A DNA stretch of 64,000 nt from Ramazzottius varieornatus (Eukaryota; Tardigrada; Eutardigrada; Parachela; Ramazzottiidae): the NCBI GenBank assembly GCA_001949185.1, contig BDGG01000001.1:4137189-4201188 (forward strand), in the 5' to 3' direction. A program made the position numbers and the translations under genes. Positions 46,405-57,480 of the stretch are shown here, piece by piece. Numbering within the stretch: the stretch's first letter is position 1; the number at the start of each line of letters is the position of its first letter. The notes beneath the pieces are model-generated. The model had not been told where the DNA came from and ran no database searches. It saw only the letters and a list, made by a program, of their open reading frames with translations.

Positions 46405-49400
46405 ATGAAGGAGCCTGGTGGATTGTCGACAGCGTCTACGGCAGATCGGCACATGCAACGCGCAAACCTTCGTCAGGTGAACAGCGTTCGCGTTAACGTT
46501 GAAGCCGAACGAGTCAGGTAAATACAACGAGCTCGCCTTGTTTACCTTCAAATTTGACTGTGATATTTTTTTATGTTGCTCGATGTCAAAGAGGCATATC
46601 GGGTTTCTAATCATCGTTTTTCCTCGTGTGGTTCTAGTGGTACTCGACGATCGAAATCCTACGCGAAAGCTGATGTGATACCCAGAGAAGGTGCGCCACC
46701 TGGATCCAGTGGGCTTGTGGCGAAAGGGAAGAAGAAAAGGCGTTGTGCACGATGCGATACTCAACTGGGTCGTTTCTTCAATTCCGGATCTCCTTGTCCT
46801 ACTTGCAACGAAAGGATATGCAACAGCCACGGTTGCCGTATCCGTATTCATCTACCAAACAACAGGAAAACATGGATGTGTATTCAGTGCGTCGAAGACA
46901 GGTATCATGAATCTTGCAATGGCGAACTCCCTTTCATCATTGAGGAGAACGAAAAGCTTTTGGAGCTAAACATTCGTAAAAATTTCATGACGAAAATAAT
47001 TTTGATTTTTTATGCAGATCGCTTTCTCGAGTGGTGCACATTCTCATTGACATTGGCCGAAGGTGTGCGCCACTTGAGGAAACGATCTGATTCCATTCAT
47101 TTGCCCACGTCCCATATGATGACAATGATTAATTGGAGGAAGGTTGGAATGCGCGCAGACTGATTGTGCTATGTTCTACAGGCAAAGAAGAGTGTCGTCC
47201 GGAGAATGGATGCTTCGCAGAGCCGACCTCCTTATGAGGGATCCAGTCTCCCTGATGACGAACCCGTTGGAGAGTCTCACCCTTCCTCGTGGTCCCATGC
47301 ATCGCAACTCAGTTCCTGCTACCACACTCCCACGTAGCTTAAGCACCATCACCAGCGGTAACATACAGACGGTTCCTCGAGCTTACTCCATCGTCTCCGA
47401 TCCCGCGCAACATGAATACTACACCGCCACTCGAGGTCGACCGGTCACAACGCCCGGCGTCGTGGCCACCAAGAAGAAACACGCTCCTCTGCCTCCCAGG
47501 GCCAATCCGAGCGTCTACATGACGACGGTTCCGGCCTCTGTACTGCAGCAGAAAAATATCAAGAGTGCGACGTTGGGAAGACCGCTTAGCACTGTTGTCT
47601 TTCCCAGCAAGGGAATTAGAGAACAAGAAGACAGCTCGATCGTGGTCACCACGTTGAAGAGGCTCAAGACTAAGGGACCACCTACGCCATTGCTCAAAGA
47701 GAAATATATCCATATCGAGTTTAACAAGTCGCCGCCCATGGAACCTACGGATTACGGTACTATGTCACCGAAACCCATCAGAAAGGAACCCAACGAAATT
47801 CATCCTCGTTTGCTCAACGGTAAAAGGGCAAACTCAGATATATTTCAACCATATGTTTTCCCATATGTGTGTGTATGTGTATATGAAATATTAAGGATGG
47901 TTTGATGTCTATTGTGTAGGAGTGGGTGGAATCAGTCCGAATGTCCGCTCACCGGTCAAATCCGCCACATTGGATCGCGATCACCGTGTCTACGTCCAAC
48001 GCACTGCTTCCTACACCGAAGGTGCCTCTCCGTCGCCTTCTTGGCACAACAGGCTGAGCCGGAATGGCAGTCAGTTCGAGCCTTCCACATCCCGAATAGA
48101 TCCTCTCGACCTCTCCGCCGCTACACTTCCTCGTGTGGCAAGGCGAACTAAACGGGATGAGCCATCGGACACAGCTACGCTTGCTCAACACTCGGACCAC
48201 TCCCTGTCCTTGCTCAACCTTGGTGTCGGCGCCTTGACCAAGCCCCAACCGGCATTACGGAAAGCCGTCTCCGGTATTCAGCATCCCAGTTACGCTTCCG
48301 CCTTCTCCCGCGGTGATACTACGCGCAAGTCTTTCATGGAACGCAGTGGCTCCACGCGTCGTTCAAACCGATCACTGAGGTCTTCTTTCCGACAGCAAGA
48401 TGAAGCCCTGACTAAGCTCATATGGAATACCATCGCGTTAGATTATGACGATTTCTTGACTGTGGTCAAGACGAATTTACAGACGGTCGCTGTGTACTAC
48501 CTGAACCCATTCTACCAACCCATAGAGAGAAGAAAGTCGAAAACGGAAAACCCGCTCCATGTTTCCATAATCGAGATCAAGCCGCCTGTCGAAGTCGAAG
48601 GACCGTCAGAAAGCCCGCAGACTCTGCTGTCTGCGAGAAATAGCTTCCGCGTTACCGACATCGTGCCTGATGTCCAGCTGGTACTGCAAGAAAGCTCGGA
48701 TGTGTTTCCATCACATCCGTTACCTTCCTCGTTTCATCTTTCGTCGGTCAGAAAAGTTTTCCAGCCAGGTATCTTTCACAGATCGAATTACTTTTCGGTG
48801 TCTGACATTGCTAAACTGAGCGGAAACGTTTCGGAAAGGGTGTCGAACGCCTTTCGAGTTTGACCAATACAGAGTTTGATCCTCGTAAAAATTAAAGAAG
48901 AAGCGCTCAGGTTGCGGACGCAGCGTTGAAATATTTCTAAACGTTCTCTTTCGAGTGGAGGTCAGGACATTAATAGGCTGGGAAGTTGGCAAAGAGAATG
49001 TGCCTTGACTTTGGCGCCTGCATACGAATGAATCGTACACTGCCAGAGCACGTTGGTATGCAGGTGCTTGAGTACGGCTTCCCTACTGTTACCGGCTTCT
49101 CAGATAGCCGTTTTAGCAGTTCTTTCTAAACACTAGTTTTCTTGCTCCATGTCTTACATGGTGATTGTTTTTTTACAGCATTGGAGGTACCGGGAGAAAA
49201 TGAGGAAGAAGCACCATTTGAGAGAACTTCATCGTTCGAAAGGAGAAACTCTATGCCGAGGCGGCGCTCAATATCCCCTGCAGTTCCCCTTGTCCAGAAC
49301 AGTCCGGAGCCAAAGCCAAAACCAAGAAGTTCCTTGCAACCCAGTCAAGTCGGCGATCTACCACCCGTGAAGATCTCGCCAAGACCCTCACCCAAAGTCC

Positions 49401-51256
49401 TGCCGCAGTTCGAGTCAAAGACAGAAACGGAAATGTTCCTCAACGGATTACCGAAGCTTCGGGAAGTTAGCAGGACCAATGTGGCGGAGCTGAACGCCGA
49501 ACCATCAGACAACGTCCCAGAGTTCCAGAGAGTCCTAGAGAAGTTCAGAGAGCGGAAAAAGTTGCAGGAGGAAGACGTGATTGAGCCACAGCCCAGTAAG
49601 AAGGCGTTAGAGGCCACGAACTCACGAAAAGTCGATGATACCGAAACAGTCGCAGCGGCCTTCCAACATTTCCGAAAAGTCAACGAGGAAGTACAGGACT
49701 TGAAAGACTTTTTGAAAACTGCAAGGGACAGTACGGCCAAACGTTCCGAAGTTATGAAAATCGAAAGCAAGGCCGAGACGGTACCTTCCGTACCTTCTGA
49801 GAGAACGACGGATTCCAGCGGAAGCTCTACAACGCAAGAAGTTCCACCTACGGTTCTTCTGGTAACCACAAACCATATTTCGGCACCCCAGGTCTTTCAA
49901 GAAACTAAAACTTCATTCGTGGAACCTGAGTCGCTGTACTTCACCGAAGCGAAGATCGCGAACACTAGACTCACGGTCGAAGAACCCTCTCCAGCAGACA
50001 TCAGTAGGCCAACAAGCATCTTCGTCACGCATGAGACGCCTATCACGTTTCCAAAGTTCGCCGGTGGCTTTCATCTGGCTTCTGCGGGGAAAGTCTTCGG
50101 TATTGTTCCAGTGGAGATCCCAAGTGAGAAGTCCAAAAATCAGGAAGATGAAGATCCCCGAGAAAGAGAAGCGGAAGTTATGGGCGAACCAACTGGTCCG
50201 TTGGGCGAAGCGTCAGTCTCGACGGCTGCTGACATCGTGGCTTCTTCTTCTGACAGCAAAGAAAACTCCTCAAGTACATCTTTTGAGAATCGTCGACCAG
50301 AACGGGCAAAGTGGCATTCCAGCCTTCTTCAAACAAGCCAATCATTCAACGCCAGCATGGCCACTGTGGATTCATTTGCTTACGACGATGATGTTGAACA
50401 CCACCACGTAACGAAGAGTTACCGAGATGACGTAAGGCCGGTTGACTTGACACTGACAGGTGACGTCACAGTGGTCAATGTAACGGATGGCGTAATGGTG
50501 AGCAAGCTGAACGATGAAGTCATGTCGCCAGCTGACGAAGAACTTCCGGTCAAGAAATGCGTCCCCTCCGTCAAACGCTCAGCTATTCGTTGCTACAGTT
50601 CTTCCGATGGTGAAGACTACGTTGAAGCTGACTTCGAAGATGAAAGTGACCATGAAGAGCACGACGAAGAGGACCATCAACCGTCGACCAAAGCGTGTAG
50701 GAAAGTCGATGCAATGGAAGTTCAGAGTGAAGAAGTGGAAACTTTTGATGACTTTGACTTGTGGGAGATGGAAGCTCAACCGATCGTCGCGCCTTACGAT
50801 CTCTTCGGTCGCTTACAAATCCCTCTGGATACCATCTTCGAAGAGTCCGAAGACGAAGGGAAGGATTCGGCCTACGCCCGTAGTGGTACGATGACCAGAA
50901 AGGCAATGCGGCCAGTCAGCGACTTCGACGACCTGTCGCCAGATGAACTCGAGGAAGAGAAACCAGAAACCAACGGCTGGCATAACGGCGAAGAGGAAAC
51001 CGAGGACCGAACTCAGCCAGACCTTGAAAGGTATTTTACAACCGGGTTGTTGCAACCTTCTCTGGAACGCCCTTACCTGAAGGACGCTTTTGATGGCCTG
51101 GACCGAACCGTACCGAGCAAAGCTCCCGAAGAGCGCTCTATTTTCAAGTCGGCCAGACTAAGATTTGCTTCTGCCGACTATCGGCTGTCAAGTGACAATG
51201 ACGTTGACGACCTGAGTCCATCTAACCCCAGTGATGATGAAAGTGAGTTTTATTAA
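46405..51256 (+). CDS. Rab-effector-like protein with FYVE-type zinc finger (Slp/Slac2-like), long disordered tail
   Basis: Exon 1 (ATG 46405) encodes a basic helix-like start (MKEPGGLSTASTADRHMQRA). The next exon has a zinc finger: RRCARCDTQLGRFF, CPTCNERICNSHGC, then TWMCIQCVEDR. This CxxC..CxxC..C..C..CxxC arrangement fits the FYVE_2 domain of synaptotagmin-like, melanophilin, MyRIP and rabphilin effectors that bind Rab27/Rab3 on secretory vesicles. Exons at ~47181-47819, 47920-48768 and 49179-51256 give over 1,200 residues rich in Ser, Pro and charged residues, ending with an acidic tail. The ending contains no C2 domains, so it is closer in layout to Slac2 (MyRIP/melanophilin) than to Slp/bitesize. 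A donor-like GTGAGT just before the stop leaves room for an unseen downstream exon, but none is visible. The Rab specificity is inference. Confidence 0.65.
46995..47110. mobile_element. Intronic palindromic MITE-like element, copy 7
   Basis: Lies in the intron between the zinc-finger exon and 47181. Left arm CAGATCGCTTTCTCGAGTGG; right arm TGTGCGCCACTTGAGGAAAC with GATCTGATTCC. Outer parts are eroded. Confidence 0.6.
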
Positions 51257-51404
51257 TTCCAGGAAGGTACAAGCTTCTCTTGTTGTGTGTTTATGCGCAA
51301 AACGGTTTTAATGCTTTGGTCGGAGAATCAAAATATGTAAAATTTATACATGTGTAAGTGTTGGTCGCTAGTACAAAATAATAACTTATGACGGGAAGTT
51401 CCCG

Positions 51405-51905
51405 CTAGTAATTATTGTTCGATCCGTAAGAACCACCGTAGCCGTTGCTGTTTCCGCCCGCGGATCCGCGATTGATCAAATCGCGCAAGTTTTCGTACCA
51501 ACCAAGGAACTGATTTCCCGATCCACCACCGAATCCGTTCGAGTTCTGATTTCCAAGGTTGTTCCCGCCATATGCACCACCGTTGTTGTAACCGTTACCA
51601 CCGTTGTTGTAGCCGTTTCCTCCGTTGTTCCGGTTTGCCAAGAGCACACTGGCAAAATTGAAGGCGTCGTTTCCGCCATAGAAAGGACTGGCACCCGAGC
51701 CATAGCTGCTTAAATCGGGGAATCCGAAACAGCAGCCTCCGTATCCCCAAGTGATTCCGGTGCTCGGAAATCCGCCGTTGTGTGATCCTCCGTAAGAACC
51801 ACCGTTGTTGCTGTATCCATTGTTATTACCATAACCAACTGGGTTCCCGGATGAATAGGCTATGCAGACTGACGCCGCAAATATGGCGGAAAGATAGAGG
51901 GACAT
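51405..51905 (-). CDS. Secreted Gly/Asn-rich protein
   Basis: Single exon, 166 residues. Signal peptide MSLYLSAIFAASVCIAYSSG, then a Gly/Asn/Tyr-rich mature part with GYNNGGN repeats. A short hydrophobic insert has two adjacent Cys (WGYGGCCFGFPDL), and a charged segment near the end (FLGWYENLRDLINRG) could form a helix. Composition resembles extracellular-matrix, cuticle or shell-type and some glycine-rich defence proteins. No specific family is recognised. A longer in-frame upstream start exists, but the ATG at 51905 begins a clean signal peptide. Confidence 0.65.
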   Translation of the reverse strand: MSLYLSAIFAASVCIAYSSGNPVGYGNNNGYSNNGGSYGGSHNGGFPSTGITWGYGGCCFGFPDLSSYGSGASPFYGGNDAFNFASVLLANRNNGGNGYNNGGNGYNNGGAYGGNNLGNQNSNGFGGGSGNQFLGWYENLRDLINRGSAGGNSNGYGGSYGSNNNY

Positions 51906-52820
51906 TTTACGGCTCTTACAACAATACTGTGGCCTATTCTGGCAAAATGTTCTACCACCATGAAGATTGGATTCGTCGGAATTTTTATACACAAACAGGA
52001 CAGATTACTCAAACATGTCATTGTCATCTTTGTTTCGTAAGTAAAATATTCTATAATTTTGTGTTGTTCCTGCTTCACATAATATCGGCAAGCTGTAATT
52101 AAGAGCCCGTAGAAAAGGTGCTTCAGGATACATTTTTGTGCAACAGGTTAGAGCATCAGTGATCTGCACATGACTGACAACGAGCGTTACCGCGATACGC
52201 GACACAACCGCTAATCATTCATATTTCAACGATCGACCACGATCGATATCGTCCAGCATCTTACTATTAGTGACTTTGGTTTTATTTTGGATTCAGACAC
52301 TGCAAACAACATCTTCGCACAACTGATAATAACCTGCGTTGTTGACCAAATGCCGGCTACCGGTAAGTAGAAAATTGAGCAGTCTCCTAGTGAGACGCCA
52401 GGTGTGGCTTGAACATCGACGTTGGTACTTTCGTGCGAACTCATTCCGGCGGTGTCGTGACAGAAAACTATGCGGTCTGATGCGGCAGAAACGATAAACT
52501 ATGAAGATGATTAATTACATAGGTCTGCTGTTCGACCAAACAATGGAACGTTGTATGCAAATGCCGCACATGATCTACGCCGCATCCGGTGATACTTCTG
52601 TGCCGATTGGACAGGTCCTCCCCATTGACCCGAAAGGATGTTATGTGGACCAGGTCTTCTCACACACGAAACCCTTGAGGGCGTTAACTTAGGTCTCTGT
52701 CTCGTATTATACAATGGCGGCATACTCTGCTCCCCATAAAATGTTCTCGGCCTTCTTCGTCCGAATTATTTCACACCGGATGTAAGGGTCTATGAAATTC
52801 CGCACAGCTTCGGCAGTGAG
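51906..52820. other. Intergenic region
   Basis: Divergent upstream regions of the two secreted-protein genes. A 63-codon plus-strand frame at 52501-52692 has an ATG but no recognisable domain or signal peptide. It is not called as a gene. Confidence 0.4.
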
Positions 52821-53399
52821 ATGGGTCTCCCAACTTACGCATTCCTTCTTCTGGCCTTGACACTGTGGCTACTGTCGGATCAAACAGAAGGTACAGTGTT
52901 TTTGGTCAAGTCTTTACTTTAAGAATCACCAAACTTAACTATAACTAACGGAAGCTTTTGTAAAGGGCGTGACGATAGAGGCGGCGGGATGATGCGCGGA
53001 GGCGACGGTGGTTCCCGCGGAACGAGTCTGGGGAGGGGATCTGGTAGTGGAGGATTTCGCGGTATGGGTCGCGGGAGAGGTGGCTTCCATGGAGGTGGGT
53101 TCCGGGGAAGAAGTCGCGGTAGAGGCTTCGATAGGCGGCGAGACCTCGGTGGCCATGGACGATTTCGAGGCCGGAATAGGGGCGATGGCCGTCGAGGAAG
53201 ACATGGTCGGCGTCCCCATCATCTTTGCCGACACTTTCGCTGTGGTCCTCGGGATTGGGGCTATCCCGGATTCTGGTATAATACCTTTTACCGGCAGCCC
53301 GTCAGCATTGTCAACGTCGACTACACGGACTATAGCGTGCCGGAAACCACGGGATGCGTCGACGAGAATGGAGATGAGGTGGTCTGTGATTACCAGTAA
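52821..53399 (+). CDS. Secreted Arg/Gly-rich (RGG) basic protein
   Basis: Two exons (52821-52890, 52966-53399), 167 residues. Exon 1 is a signal peptide (MGLPTYAFLLLALTLWLLSD) ending QTEG. The mature part is strongly basic with RGG/GRG repeats (GFRGMGRGRGGFHGGGFRGR), then an aromatic segment (WGYPGFWYNTFYR). The end is acidic with two Cys (TTGCVDENGDEVVCDYQ), plus Cys residues at HHLCRHFRC. RGG repeats are usual in nuclear RNA-binding proteins; their presence after a signal peptide points to secretion, perhaps as a matrix or antimicrobial protein. That role is inference. Confidence 0.7.
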
Positions 53400-54007
53400 T
53401 ACCTTGGGAGATCATTCGGGGTAAATTTCAGTACTTTTAGATATAGTTTTAGTGATGAATGCTGTTTTGTTTAGAACATTTACTTCAGCTGGGTCTGTAA
53501 CTGAGTGCTGGCCGTTTCGTAAAGACCTTAGTTGCAAAGCAAGTGAAGATGCGATACGCACAGTAGCGCGATAGAGATCAACAACAATAATCATGTTAAT
53601 CACATGTTTTGGGGTCTGGTTCTACCGGGCCTCTTTATGCTTTTGCAAATTGGCTTGCGTTTTGTGCATGGCTGTAATTATATTAGTGCTAAAGGACAAT
53701 CAAGATTGAAAAAAAAATCACATGTTCCTAAACAGGTACATGGGTCTTCTGTCACAATCTGACAATAAAATGATATATCTAAAGGTCGGGCGCTTGCTTG
53801 CTGTGAGGCTACCGGTCAACATGACAGGAACCTCGATGGAAACAAGATGAAAATGTAGTGATCTTTAGCCAAGAAGACTAAAAACGACGCTTCCGGGCAG
53901 GAGAATTTCGGACTATCAAAAGACACATTCGAGTACCGAAAAATGTCGTTTGGACATTGTATCACAAGATTGGAGGTTACCGAAGAGCTGTGCAAGCTTT
54001 TGCCAAC
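53400..54007. other. Intergenic region
   Basis: Holds the 3' UTR of the RGG gene and the 5' region of the next small gene. AATAAA occurs near 53764. No other feature seen. Confidence 0.4.
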
Positions 54008-54361
54008 ATGGACTTTATAGCTCATGTTTTCCTCCTGCTAAGCACCGGACTATTACTTCTGTTTTTTCACAAGGCTCATGGTAATGACTTAGTGATAAAG
54101 TTTCGCATGACGTATAAGACTTTACGCAGCATCTGTGGAGTTATGAGAAATTTGTTTCACGTAGTGTTGCTGTGTGCTAGGAAAAAGATGGCGAGAAGAC
54201 CTGTCGGAAGTCAAGGCACGGGACAACATCCTGGACATCGCTTTCACTATGGTCTACATGCTGGACCTTACGGATGGTGGTACGACCAGCTTCGTCAGCA
54301 TCATTCTAAATTTGTACGATACGTAAACGAAACCGGGAACCGGGTCCCCCGTAAAAACTGA
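54008..54361 (+). CDS. Short secreted or membrane-anchored peptide, two possible readings
   Basis: ATG at 54008 begins a hydrophobic leader (MDFIAHVFLLLSTGLLLLFF, then HKAHG). Read without splicing, the frame is open for 117 codons and ends in a Gly/His/Tyr/Trp-rich basic part (HYGLHAGPYGWWYDQL). There is also a good intron, 54081-54180 (GTAATG...GTGCTAG). Its removal shifts the frame to a different, hydrophobic ending (ILDIAFTMVYMLDL) with a stop near 54325. I cannot tell which is used, or whether both are. The unspliced ending looks more peptide-like; the splice signals favour the other. Confidence 0.45.
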   Translation: MDFIAHVFLLLSTGLLLLFFHKAHGNDLVIKFRMTYKTLRSICGVMRNLFHVVLLCARKKMARRPVGSQGTGQHPGHRFHYGLHAGPYGWWYDQLRQHHSKFVRYVNETGNRVPRKN

Positions 54362-54909
54362 TCTTCACGTACGATGGGAAATTACGAGACAGTAAAAATA
54401 TGGGTCAGACCTTTCCGGTACGCAAGCACTCACGAACGCGCCTGATTCACACTAATACACTTTTTGCCTCTTCTCTACGATCGAATTTCGATTTTGCAGT
54501 CTTTTCCGCCTGTCCCATAATTTCCCCTCGTAGACCGCAACTGTTGTTAAGGTTCTCCATTTATAACTTTTTTTATACCTTGTTGTTTCGTGAGGACTGG
54601 GCAGATGAATGAGCTTCTCCGATACCACGCGGCAATTAGCTCGCCGTATACCGGTACCAAGCCTGGCAATGTCATTATACGTCATATATATGTTGAAGAT
54701 ATGGATCTAATCGGTTCTGAACCTTGGTAGAAACAGACCTTTGCTTTTCGACGTTCTTTTCGGTTCAGTGTGATGAAAGTTGAAACAAATGCTACGAGGC
54801 TTTCGACGTGGGCTATCTCGAAAAAAGTGCAGTTTGAGACGGAGGAATTTTGTTGCTTGATGAGAATACCGAAGCACAGTTTCCGCTTCCTTGTCTCGAA
54901 CCGGCAAGA
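54362..54909. other. 5' region of the apextrin-like gene
   Basis: 54688-54909 is the duplicated promoter, alignable to 30718-30937 in reverse. It shows several single-base differences and one small indel within about 220 bp, more than the gene body shows. Nothing recognised in 54362-54687. Confidence 0.5.
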
Positions 54910-57480
54910 ATGCTGTTCCTACTGTTAGCCACGTACTTTGTGGTACTGAATGGAGCTCTTACTCTGTCGGACATTCCATTGAAGTAAGTTGTGGTTTTTA
55001 GGAATCTGTGACAAATTTCTTACACAAATATTCGGAGCAGCTTTACATTGCACAGTATTAAACTGAGTAATTATAATTCTACGTGTTTAGTACGTCATCA
55101 GTTTGTTTTTCCTCTACATAGCGGCAACTGGGCAGACGACATCGAATCTTCGTCTGCTGACCAAGCGTCTATCAATTCCGCCACAGTTGGTATAGGAAGG
55201 CATCTTGGCCATGGATATGATATTCTCTACGGAGACCCCTTTTCCGTCACACTTGACTCTGGACTAAAGCGAAACTCGCTGTTGCCTCCCAAAGTTATTC
55301 AGATATCTTCCGAGCGCAACGCAACCTGCCCGAATTTGAGCCAATGTTTCCATCGATCACCAGATCAGCTGGAAGTGGTGGAAATCACCGTCAACGAAAA
55401 GGACCACGATGACGCCCAAAGTGCGGCACTCGAACACATCACCCTCTACGGCAGATTTTCGGTAACAGAATATGTTTCACTGTTATCGTCAGAACACTTC
55501 ACTTAATTTCGACAAGTGTTGTGACGCCATTTGTCATTGCTTCAGACGAACATTTCGTCGGGTTTCGGTCTTTTGACTAAACGCGCCCGCGAGACAAGCC
55601 TTCGTCTGGAGGACGGCGTCTTATCAGTGGAACACATCCGGCTGGCTATCTCACAAGAGTCTAAGCTTGATTTCCGTCTGACGAAACATCTGCACCCCTC
55701 ATTCGTCACAGCCATCTGCGGACTCCCTTTGGAATACCATTATGACGAGTACGTCAACGTCATCAAGGAATTTGGCACGCATGTTGTTGTGCGAGTTCGC
55801 CAAGCCGTCGTTAGCAGTAACCGGACTTTGGTCAACTCAACGATGTTGCTCCAAACCGCCAACGACCTGGGAGTCGATATCGCCCACGCGGAGAAGAACG
55901 GTGTGGCCGGGTTCGACAGAACCGCCATTTCGACTCGATTGTTGCAGAAGGCGGCCGAGAAATATGGATTTCGCGAGAGTTCCTCACCCGAATACGTGCT
56001 GCCTGTCGTTGTGGATCTTTACGAACTCCCGTACTTTGTGACAAGTGAACGACTAGCCACATCCGAATCAGAAGCGGGAGAGTGCTTTAGCATACTGCGG
56101 TCTGCGGATGCACCAGAAAGTACGACCGACAAGAAGGTGGAACAGTTACGTGGTAATCTACAGCGCGCGTTGGTTGAATACGTCAGGCTTTCCCGACAGA
56201 GAACCATCCCGAAGAACGAAACTGACGGGTTTGTGCCATGGCCCAATCAGGGCAGCAAGAAACAGGCTAAGCATATCTGCGGGGACGACTTTCGGTCACA
56301 CTCTGGAAAGGCTCATTTGCTGGGCGTGGGGTATGACATCTTTCGTGGCGACCCGTTTGCACCGGCTCATGATACCGGTTTCTTTCCTCTACCTCACTTG
56401 CTTGTCCAGGATCGTAGGATACTTGGGTCGAACAAGACCGACACGTCAGTCACCGACTTGTGTAGCGAGACCGTAGTTTCGCAAAGCTTGAAGTACAGAA
56501 CGCAAGTTTGGAATCTCCAGGAATTCGTCGATGAATTGAAAAAGCACTATAACTTCCTGGATCCATTACCGGTATGACAGCCTTCTTAAGTGACGACTTT
56601 TCAACTCTTTCAGGCTCATCTTTTACGAAGCGTTTCTATAGGTCGAAGTTGTTCCCTTATTGTCGACCGAAAGCCAGTCGATGGCAAACGCGCGGGCGGC
56701 GCTGTTCCCCGATGGTCAAAACTTGCTGTCTGACCTAATCGCGGTCAATGCTTCCTTCGAGGTCCTTCTCAAGTATCACGCAGTGGACGGATTAGCCTCT
56801 GAGTTCGTCCACGCCCTTTGTGGGTTGCCTGTTACGTACCAACGTGGCCCATACATAAGCTTGCTAAAAGAGTTTGGCACGCATATCGTCACGAAGATCC
56901 GCATTGGGAATTTTAGCTTCGAAAGAATTGTCTTGCAGAAGGCGAGCCTTGTGCGAAAGATGCTTGACGAGGAGCAAACAAGACAGCAAAAGCGCACTGC
57001 CATTTTTGATCCCAATAACTTGTCCACTGGTGATATTGTGACAGCCGGCCGGCGTTTTCTTCAACAGCACGATCTCGATAGTAGCGTCCACTTCCAACAA
57101 CTGCCAACTATTACCAGAAACGACGAACCGGTGCTGTTGACACTCCGCGATATTTCCTACTTTGTAACCCTAGAGCGGCTAGCCAGCAGTGTCGTTCCCG
57201 AAGACAAATGTTCCCACCTGCTACAGAATGAAAGTAATGTTGACGTATTAAGTTCAAACCTGGTGAAGGCCCTTGCGAATTACGCTGAAGAGCTGCTTCC
57301 GCCCAGGACCACCACCACACCCGATTCCGCTGCCACCCCAACGGTTCTTACTACCCCCACAACTACCACCACAGCGGCTGCCACTACCATTGAACTGGTT
57401 CCAACTATTGATACTACCACCACCACCACCACCACCACCACCAGTACCACCACTCCTACTCGCACTACTACCAGTACCAC
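54688..57480 (+). repeat. Right arm of the long inverted duplication (MACPF locus)
   Basis: Matches 28972-30937 in reverse orientation, except for about 56321-57215, which the left copy lacks. Exons 1-2 and intron 1 read identically by eye over several hundred bases. Differences cluster in the far upstream part and after the deletion junction. Confidence 0.85.

Noticed and set aside
46240-46851. 203-codon minus-strand open frame
   Set aside because: It lies opposite the zinc-finger exon and its intron, crosses their splice sites and has no domain; a shadow of the plus-strand gene.
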